12,080 nucleotides of DNA from Amoebophrya sp. AT5.2 (taxonomy: Eukaryota > Sar > Dinophyceae > Syndiniales > Amoebophryaceae): NCBI GenBank assembly GCA_005223375.1, contig RXOD01005896.1, positions 1 to 12,080 on the forward strand, in the 5' to 3' direction. Below the pieces are notes generated by a model. The model was not told the origin of the DNA. It saw only the letters and a list, made by a program, of their open reading frames with translations, and ran no database searches. The translations under genes were made by a program, and so were the position numbers. This document shows positions 5,966-12,080 of this stretch, piece after piece; within the stretch, counting starts at the first letter, position 1; the number at the start of each line of letters is the position of its first letter.

Positions 5966-8900
5966 TCATCTGCGTACTGCTTCTGCTTCCGCCGTTGCAA
6001 CTTCATTGTTTTCCAAGACCTGTGTTTTCGCGGAATCGCACTGGAGGAGGGACGAAACGGCGGGCCCACAGGCCACCGCCGGGTGCGGGTACGGAGGACG
6101 ATGAAGTAGATCTAGATGATGATGAGGAACTGCCACCGCGGGAAGACGAAGAGCCCCCGCTCCCTGCTGGCAGAAGTACTGCTGTGGTGCGACGCCTGTG
6201 TGCGACTTGTGCCATTGTGCGAAGCCTGTGAAGTGTAGCACGCTCCTCGCGACGTCCTTGTGGACCCAGTGGCAGTCCTCCGGCTCGGGCGTCTGCCATC
6301 CCGCTTGGTGACCAGTAGAAGTATGGAACCGCGCGGAGTTGTTGTCTTCTGGTTCGGGGGTCTGCCATTCCGCTTGGTGAAGGTGATGGTGTCCAGTAGA
6401 AGTACGGAACCACGGGGAGTTGTTGTCCTCTGGCTCGGGGGTCTCCCATCCCGCCTGGTGTCCGGTAGAAGTATGGAACCGCGCGGAGTTGTTGTCTTCT
6501 GGTTCGGGGGTCTGCCATTCCGCTTGGTGATGGTGCTGTCCAGTAGAAGTATGGAACCACGGAGAGTTGTTGTCCTCTGGCTCGGGCGTCTGCCATCCCG
6601 GTTGGTGACCAGTAGAAGTATGGAACCACCACGGGGAGTTGTTGTCTTCTGGGGCGGGCGTCTCCCATCCAGCTTGTCCAATGATCTTCGTAGAAGGGGC
6701 AACATCGAGCTCAAACTCCTCGTCCCCCTCCACCTCTTCAGCGCGGCTCATCTTCATCTTCATCAGCCTCTCGCAGAGGTCTTTTTCGGCCAGCTCCTTT
6801 CGATCTCGCTCCGCCAGCACACAAACCGCACTGTCCGAGAAGCAGCGGCGTAATGCTGGAGGGGCGTCGTGCTGCTCATGGTCCAGCTCTAGCGGAGCTT
6901 CTTCTAATGGCACACCTCCCGGACGACCCGGCTCCGTCGTAAGCGCTGGAGAAACAAGAGGAGCATCTGCTCGAGAAGCGGAAGAACATGAAGGAGGAGA
7001 GCCGCGAGTAGACATCGACATGGACGACACAGTTGTGGCGCAGCCGTCCGGCGCCGCATGGGGCGGAGGTTCGTCCACAGCTGACGTTCTGCCGCCAAGA
7101 ACATCCGCCGCGGCGCCCTCGGCGTCGCAATGGTTGGAGGACGATGCACAACTTTCGCCTTCGTTCCGTACTGCTCTGGTGCTGTTGCCGTTGCTTCCTA
7201 ATGCAGGGAATGGTGACGAAGGCGGTGGTACTGCTACCGGCACAACTCGCAGAGTTGAAGACGCAGCTGGTGCAGAAGTTGCATCGTTCCGCGCCGGCGC
7301 GAGACCGAGGTCTGGGAGAACAGAATCGGGAGCCGGTGCAACGGTCGGGGGAACATAGGGGTCCGCGGCTGATGTTCTCCCAAGAGGTGAAAGAGATTGG
7401 GGGCGGTTGATGTTGGAACGCTTGTTCTCTTCGTCGGAAGAAACTGCGCCAGCTTGTTTGGCGTCCAGCTCTGGCCCTTCCGACCCGGCATCCGCCGCGG
7501 CGGTGGCCGAGGAAGAGGAGGAGGGGGCAGTCGAACCACGGCGCAGCAGCGATACCTCCGACGCGAGGTTCTCGTTACGAGGCGGCTTTTGGTTTTGCTG
7601 CTGGGGCGCGTGCTGGTGGGGCATTGCGGTACCCCCATTCCTTCTTTTTGCAGAGCCCTTCTTCCTTCTTTTTCCCGCACCCCCCTTCTTGTTCTTCCTG
7701 CTGGGGGTGGAACCGCGATCATGCGCTGTCCCTTCTTCCTGCAGCTCCGCTCCAGTCTGCAGCTCCGCTCCAGCCCCCTTTTCAGGACTTCCAACTGCAT
7801 CTTCTGTTCCTTCATCTCCTGCAGCAGTAGAGAACACCTGTTCCCGCCCCCCGTCCCCGGCCTCGCCGTCCTCGCGTGGAGATTCTTCTACCACCGAAGG
7901 ATCGACGTCTGCTCCCGCGCGGGGGTCTTCCGGTTCAGCCACCCCCACGGCATCAGCTTCAGCACTATCACGACATTCACAACTATATTCATGTAAAGTC
8001 CCATCTCCACATGCGGACTTTTGAGCCTCCTCCGCGGCTAGCACCCGTTCATTCTCGTCTTTCGCTTGAAAATCTACTAGTCCTTCGGCTGCTCGTGCTC
8101 CTAGTCCTTCCGCAGCAGGAAGATTCAGAATTTGATCTTTATGCTGGTCTCCTGCGCCGGCGACCTCCTGGCGCGCCCAATCCGCAGCTAGGAGTCGAGC
8201 CCCTCCTGCTGAATTGTTGACGTCCGCTTTAATACCCGCTTTTCCTTTACCCGTACTGGCCTCGCCCGGCAAATGCAAAATGAAATCTCTTCTACTTCCT
8301 TCATCTTCATCTTCGCTCAGTTTGAAATCATCGGCTCCTTCGACCTTCTCTTTGCTTTTTCCACTTCGCTCCTCCCATGCTCCACCTCGCCGCACACGAG
8401 TCGCAGCATGACCTTGCGGCCAGTTTTGCTTTCTCGTCGTCCCGACACCACACGGAGAACAAGATCCGGATCCCCCTGCGAGCGCGGAATAATTGCAATT
8501 GATGTAGAACGCACTCCGCGTCCTCGTGCACGCCCTACTGTTGCCGGCCGGGAACGCCGCTTCGGGAGCTGACCTTCTCACTGGATCTGAATTTGCTTGA
8601 AGAGGTCGCCCGACGGGCTGAACAGGCTCAGGCTCCCGCTCAGGGTCGGGCTCCCTGGTGCAGCTACTCGTCGAGGTGGTCAGCGTCTGCGTTGTTGCCG
8701 CGGGCGGCAATAAATCAGACATCGGACCACGAATCGATTGCTCGAGGCCTCTTGCAACTTGCTGAGCAAGGGTCAAATCAGCCATCGGACCACGAATCGA
8801 TTGCTCAAGGCTTCTTGCAAGTTGCTGAGCAAGGGTCTGGCGTGGTCCCGCGCCCGCCAACGGCGTGTCGAGTTGCAGAACCGCGTCATCCCTTGGTTGT

Positions 8901-9988
8901 TGTAGAAGAACTTCTTGTAGTGCTGGTGAAGAAGTAGATGTTGAGGTTGTCGTCCCTGCCGCCCCCTGATCTGCAGCTACAGTTGCAGATGAAGGTAATG
9001 GACTTGACAAATAGGGTGGTGGCGGTACTACGGCTGGACGTCTGGACGGCTCTCCAGCGAGATCTTCTGCAGGACTTCCTCCCTCACTGCAGATCATCTC
9101 GCTCGAGATCTCGTGGGGCCCCGCAGGGGCACGAGGAAACGGAGGCGACCCGACTGGTGACGCCGGGAAGAAGCAACTCGAACTTGCACTTGCCGCACTT
9201 GCGTGACTCGCTCCCGTCGTCCCGCCCGACGTGGTCTCGATCGACGTTCTCGTTTCCGCGGCCTCGTCGGTGCTGCTGTCCGCAGACGCGACGCAAGTTG
9301 GACTTCCGCGCTCCCCGCAGCATTCTACTGTGTAGTCCATCGAGGCGGGCGACGGAGAAGGAGAGCCTCCATCAGAAAGGGCGATGGAGCGGGCGTCGTT
9401 TCTCGATTCTCCCACCTCCTGATCTTCGTCGTGCTGGTGAGTAGTTGTCCTCACGACGCCAAGCCTGAGAGCCTGCATTTTCTTGGCCAGCTCAAAATCG
9501 GGAAGATTCACCGCCGGGGACGGTGTAGGACTCGGACAGAGCGCCACGGTTGAGTCCGTCGAGGGAGCCAGGCGGACTCCCCCGCCGGGCGCCGCAGCTA
9601 GCACCCCCCCGCCACCATATCGGAGTACATTCGCTGTGACCATCATGCCGCTCCGGCTGAAACCCCTTGTCTCACTGTCACTTAGAAGTATTTCACCAGC
9701 AGCAGCAGCAGGAGCAGCGGCGTTCGTCCCAATTTCATCTTGTTCCACCCCGTCCATCGCCGGATGGCGAACAAGAACACGCTTCTCACCTTCGACGTCT
9801 TCCACCCCGCCTTCTTCCTCTCGCACCACCGGCAGAAGCTCCTTCCTCTTGGTGTGCTGCAGATGGCGCCGGGAGGCTGGGGAGTAGGTGGCTGGAGTCT
9901 GCGGCGCGGAGTTGTGCAGCGTCAGGCTGCGCAACCGCGTTCGGCAAGGCCTAAACAGCTTGTACATAATCGAAGACAAATTCGGCAT
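5966..9988 (-). CDS. Large low-complexity repeat protein of unknown function, about 1,340 aa
   Basis: A single uninterrupted frame of this length is unlikely by chance. The first ATG after an in-frame stop is at 9988. The frame is open further upstream (to about 10225) without another ATG, so an upstream exon or a non-AUG start at 10168 (TTG) would add about 60 residues. The stop is TGA at 5966. I recognise no domain. The protein is dominated by Ala, Ser, Pro, Gly, Glu and Thr and is probably disordered. Visible segments are a basic N-terminus (MYKLFRPCRTRLRSL), a duplicated 21-residue unit around LAQQLARSLEQSIRGP (about 383-425), a lysine/arginine block KNKKGGAGKRRKKGSAKRR (about 770-790, NLS-like), a charged helical stretch ELAEKDLCERLMKMKMSRAEE, and a tandem WQTPEPEDNNSPWFHTSTGH repeat (about 1,104-1,238). 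The tail is histidine- and cysteine-containing. It could be a scaffold or RNA-associated protein; that is a guess. Confidence 0.72.
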   Translation of the reverse strand: MPNLSSIMYKLFRPCRTRLRSLTLHNSAPQTPATYSPASRRHLQHTKRKELLPVVREEEGGVEDVEGEKRVLVRHPAMDGVEQDEIGTNAAAPAAAAGEILLSDSETRGFSRSGMMVTANVLRYGGGGVLAAAPGGGVRLAPSTDSTVALCPSPTPSPAVNLPDFELAKKMQALRLGVVRTTTHQHDEDQEVGESRNDARSIALSDGGSPSPSPASMDYTVECCGERGSPTCVASADSSTDEAAETRTSIETTSGGTTGASHASAASASSSCFFPASPVGSPPFPRAPAGPHEISSEMICSEGGSPAEDLAGEPSRRPAVVPPPPYLSSPLPSSATVAADQGAAGTTTSTSTSSPALQEVLLQQPRDDAVLQLDTPLAGAGPRQTLAQQLARSLEQSIRGPMADLTLAQQVARGLEQSIRGPMSDLLPPAATTQTLTTSTSSCTREPDPEREPEPVQPVGRPLQANSDPVRRSAPEAAFPAGNSRACTRTRSAFYINCNYSALAGGSGSCSPCGVGTTRKQNWPQGHAATRVRRGGAWEERSGKSKEKVEGADDFKLSEDEDEGSRRDFILHLPGEASTGKGKAGIKADVNNSAGGARLLAADWARQEVAGAGDQHKDQILNLPAAEGLGARAAEGLVDFQAKDENERVLAAEEAQKSACGDGTLHEYSCECRDSAEADAVGVAEPEDPRAGADVDPSVVEESPREDGEAGDGGREQVFSTAAGDEGTEDAVGSPEKGAGAELQTGAELQEEGTAHDRGSTPSRKNKKGGAGKRRKKGSAKRRNGGTAMPHQHAPQQQNQKPPRNENLASEVSLLRRGSTAPSSSSSATAAADAGSEGPELDAKQAGAVSSDEENKRSNINRPQSLSPLGRTSAADPYVPPTVAPAPDSVLPDLGLAPARNDATSAPAASSTLRVVPVAVPPPSSPFPALGSNGNSTRAVRNEGESCASSSNHCDAEGAAADVLGGRTSAVDEPPPHAAPDGCATTVSSMSMSTRGSPPSCSSASRADAPLVSPALTTEPGRPGGVPLEEAPLELDHEQHDAPPALRRCFSDSAVCVLAERDRKELAEKDLCERLMKMKMSRAEEVEGDEEFELDVAPSTKIIGQAGWETPAPEDNNSPWWFHTSTGHQPGWQTPEPEDNNSPWFHTSTGQHHHQAEWQTPEPEDNNSARFHTSTGHQAGWETPEPEDNNSPWFRTSTGHHHLHQAEWQTPEPEDNNSARFHTSTGHQAGWQTPEPEDCHWVHKDVARSVLHFTGFAQWHKSHTGVAPQQYFCQQGAGALRLPAVAVPHHHLDLLHRPPYPHPAVACGPAVSSLLQCDSAKTQVLENNEVATAEAEAVRR
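6275..6676 (-). repeat. Tandem coding repeat, five full units plus one partial
   Basis: Units of 23-27 residues follow the pattern QA(G/E)W(Q/E)TPEPEDNNS(PW/AR)FHTSTGH, with a variable histidine-rich linker (H to HHHLH). Units alternate between PW and AR forms, producing a 150-bp higher-order period. Positions 6315-6380 and 6465-6530 are identical over 66 bp. Unit lengths are multiples of three, so other frames are also open here and their short frames should be disregarded. Confidence 0.9.
8715..8840 (-). repeat. 63-bp tandem duplication in the large protein gene
   Basis: Two adjacent copies with a 63-bp period encode TLAQQ(L/V)AR(S/G)LEQSIRGPM(A/S)DL, a likely amphipathic helix. The copies differ at a few sites. 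Confidence 0.85.
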
Positions 9989-10641
9989 CGACTGGGATGA
10001 AAGCAAGTCCGAGAGACCAGCTGCTCGAATTATAAGAAAGTTGGCACTATCTCTAGTGAGATCAGCTAAATCCTTGCGATGAGGTAGGATCCGATCGAGT
10101 AGAAGAGCGCAGGGCCGCTGGGCGGACGACCCAGAAGGAACCCTAAAACCATTGCAAGCCCATTGCAACCTGGTCCGAGCCGGCCTGGCCTGAGATTCTA
10201 CCCGATCAGAACTTGCCTGATCCTAGATATGCTACCTGGTGAAGATGATCTCACCCCGCCCTACCCATTTTTTTACTTCTATAACCAAACTACAAACATA
10301 CTTCCAACAGAAGCCGCGGGCCTCCACTACTTCTACCGACTCTCCTCCCTTCCAGTGGCTCCTCCCTTCCTGTGGCTCGTCGCACGGCACGGTGCTCGGC
10401 AGCTATAAACAATAAAATGAAGCCTTTCATCATCTGAAGCGGCACTCCGCCCCAGGCCTGCTCGCGGCGGGCCAGAATCAGCGCGCTCGCACCCCCTTCC
10501 GTTTTTATCGAAGGGAAGCTGAATGAGTATGAGTTATATCCTGGTGAGTGAAATCTCCATCAGTCAGAGTGTGACTGAGTGCTGTCGTTAGGCCTAAGTA
10601 GAAAAGTCTCACACTCACTTCGTGTTCCTAGCTGGTCTCCA
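9989..10641. other. Spacer between the large repeat protein gene and the gene upstream of it
   Basis: The stretch between the TAG at 10642 and the first ATG at 9988 contains an open extension of the downstream frame (to about 10225), which may be coding if there is an upstream exon. Minus-strand CAG sites near 10190 and 10215 could serve as cis- or trans-splice acceptors. A short T-tract lies on the plus strand near 10267-10273. I see no separate gene. Confidence 0.5.
10560..10578. repeat. Short hairpin downstream of the upstream gene's stop
   Basis: TCAGTCA and TGACTGA pair perfectly around GAGTG, about 65 nt past the TAG stop on the minus strand. It could lie in the 3' UTR. The stem is short, so it may be chance. 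Confidence 0.4.
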
Positions 10642-12080
10642 CTAGGCTCTTGATAGTTCGTCGGGAACAAAGGGCGGATCCTCCATCGTGTAGTGCTCTG
10701 GTCCGTCAACCTTTTCCCACGGCTGCGCGAAGGATTTTTTCCCTCGCTGTTTTTCGAGCTCTTCCCACGGCGTCCCCACGGTGGGGAAATGCCGCGACGT
10801 TTCCGCGCGCGGCCGCCCGAGGGGGCCAATCTTGTCGAGCATTGATTCTGATGTGCCTGTGGTCGTCCCGTCATTTGTTTTGCCAGCCCCCGTACTCATG
10901 ACCAAGGGCAGATCGCCGTCAGCAGCGACGAGCAGCACTTCTCTGGTAGAAGAAGAAGAAGTGGGACTGTCCTGGTCGATATTAGCGGTGATAGCGGTCG
11001 AGAGTTCCTCGTCGCGGTCGATAGCGGTGACCAGCTCCCTTTCTTGATGCGGAAAAACAGTTTTTGCGAAGCTACTGCCCTCGTAACGGAAGAGGTCGAG
11101 TCGGACGGGCAGCGTTGCGGTCTTTGGATTTCTGGGCCCTTGTTTCACCGGGATTTGGACGCGGTTCATTCTTTCCGCGGGAAAGGGGACAAGCGTGAAG
11201 TAGCGTTCTGGCTCCAGGTCCAGAGTCGCCTCGTCCTCCTCCTCCTCCTCGTCCGATGAGTGTTCCTCGCAGCTGTCGACGGAAGAATTATCATCTTCTC
11301 CATCAAGAACTTGTTCTGGCGCCGGTTTGAATTTCCTCGGAACCAAAGAACAAGTAGAAGTATCATAATCATTTTGTCCCGAGTGGACCTCCATGGAACT
11401 GTCCTGTCTCTCGTCTAGCCCGACGTCCGCGTCCACTTGAAGACGCGTGCCCTCCTGCTCCCCGCAGTCGGACGTCTCGGTGCTCGTCAGGAGGGGTCCA
11501 TCCAGCGGCCGCCACGCGAAGTTGGCGACGCGGCGCGTCTCCTTTTGTTCCTCGACGTCGCTACCCCTACGCCTACCTGCTTCTGGTTGCAGCATCAGGA
11601 GCACTTTCTGCAGTAGCGGCACTTCTTCATTGTCCATCAACTGCAGTTCTTCATTGTGCCATCCGGCGCTCCATCTTTTGCAACTGCTGCTGCTCCTGCT
11701 CGCCCTCGAGAAGTTGTCAACTGTCTGCGGATCTGTGAGCAGGGTCACGCTTTTTCGGTACGGGGGGACGTCGGAAGCGCTACCGCCGCGCCCGAATGCG
11801 GCGTCCAGCGCTGCGAGGACGCGTGCGGTTTCCTCGTCAATCTGGGTCGAGAGCTCCATGCCCTTGGCCACGCCCGCGGCACACTTGGCGTCCTGGGGGT
11901 GGAGCCCCCTCTCCTTCTTCACGAGCGAGAGCACGCGCACCTGGTGCATGCGCCGCAGCGCCTGGTGAAACTGCATCTCGCGGCTGGCCGCGCGCAGAAC
12001 GTACTCGACCGCCTTCACCGTGAGGAGCAGCACCTTCTCCTTCTCCTTGTTCGTTGCCGTCGACGCAGGAGGCGCGGCGC
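10642..12080 (-). CDS. Unrecognised acidic protein, 5' partial (at least 478 aa visible)
   Basis: The frame is open from the window edge to a TAG at 10642. No start codon is assigned because the frame continues upstream past a lysine/glutamate run (NKEKEK). The visible N-terminal 90 residues (EYVLRAASREMQFHQALRRMH and on to TARVLAALDAAFG) look helical. The middle is polar, with serine runs and an acidic block EEEEEDE encoded near 11231-11255. Beyond it is a more ordered-looking stretch, RYFTLVPFPAERMNRVQIPV. The C-terminus has two PWE motifs (TPWEELEKQRGKK and QPWEKVDGPEHY) and ends in PFVPDELSRA. I recognise no family or catalytic motif. It lies in the same orientation as the two downstream genes. 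Given its GC-rich, consistent codon use it is probably real, but unseen introns are possible. Confidence 0.65.
   Translation of the reverse strand, partial: AAPPASTATNKEKEKVLLLTVKAVEYVLRAASREMQFHQALRRMHQVRVLSLVKKERGLHPQDAKCAAGVAKGMELSTQIDEETARVLAALDAAFGRGGSASDVPPYRKSVTLLTDPQTVDNFSRASRSSSSCKRWSAGWHNEELQLMDNEEVPLLQKVLLMLQPEAGRRRGSDVEEQKETRRVANFAWRPLDGPLLTSTETSDCGEQEGTRLQVDADVGLDERQDSSMEVHSGQNDYDTSTCSLVPRKFKPAPEQVLDGEDDNSSVDSCEEHSSDEEEEEDEATLDLEPERYFTLVPFPAERMNRVQIPVKQGPRNPKTATLPVRLDLFRYEGSSFAKTVFPHQERELVTAIDRDEELSTAITANIDQDSPTSSSSTREVLLVAADGDLPLVMSTGAGKTNDGTTTGTSESMLDKIGPLGRPRAETSRHFPTVGTPWEELEKQRGKKSFAQPWEKVDGPEHYTMEDPPFVPDELSRA

Noticed and set aside
6003..6714. Additional minus-strand frames (6003-6668 and 6112-6714) and a plus frame (6260-6853) as separate genes
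   Set aside because: They are open only because the tandem repeat has units divisible by three; the long 5966-9988 frame accounts for the region.
7397..8024. Overlapping plus-strand frames across 6600-9900
   Set aside because: They are antisense to the long GC-rich minus frame, where compositional bias keeps opposite frames open.
1..12080. CRISPR array, bacterial operon or prophage content
   Set aside because: There are no regularly spaced direct repeats and no bacterial-type gene packing; the helicase is clearly split by introns.

Overview
This window looks like nuclear DNA of a protist. The evidence is spliceosomal introns inside a recognisable gene, long GC-rich coding stretches, low-complexity proteins, AT-richer introns and no bacterial operon signals. 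All three supported genes lie on the minus strand, as in unidirectional gene clusters of dinoflagellates. Two introns in the best gene are bounded by terminal inverted repeats (TIRs) and 5-bp target-site duplications (TSDs). This is the architecture of 'introner elements' described in several protists, including the parasitic dinoflagellate Amoebophrya. I therefore infer a dinoflagellate or close relative, possibly Syndiniales-like. That assignment is inference, not proof.

Layout, read along the minus strand. From 12080 to 10642 is the 3' part of an unrecognised acidic protein, open to the window edge. From 9988 (possibly 10168) to 5966 is one intron-free reading frame of about 1,340-1,400 residues, low in complexity, with a tandem histidine/tryptophan-rich repeat near its C-terminus. 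From 5965 to 3567 is about 2.4 kb without a supported gene, holding several hairpins, a large imperfect palindrome and a weak pol III promoter-like pair of boxes. From 3566 to the left edge is a DEAD-box RNA helicase of the DDX5/DBP2 type. I reconstruct nine exons for it, in frame throughout, covering the Q motif and motifs I to VI.

The most interesting part is the helicase introns. Of eight visible introns, five have clear GT-AG ends. One, at 2136-2404, is a complete element with perfect 24-bp TIRs and a perfect 5-bp TSD. A second, at 973-1341, has degraded TIRs of the same length and a related sequence, with a 4/5 TSD. Precise removal of each element plus one TSD copy restores a conserved helicase segment, but in neither case does precise removal leave GT-AG ends. 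The N-terminal intron can be drawn in two ways. The genes show no evident joint pathway.
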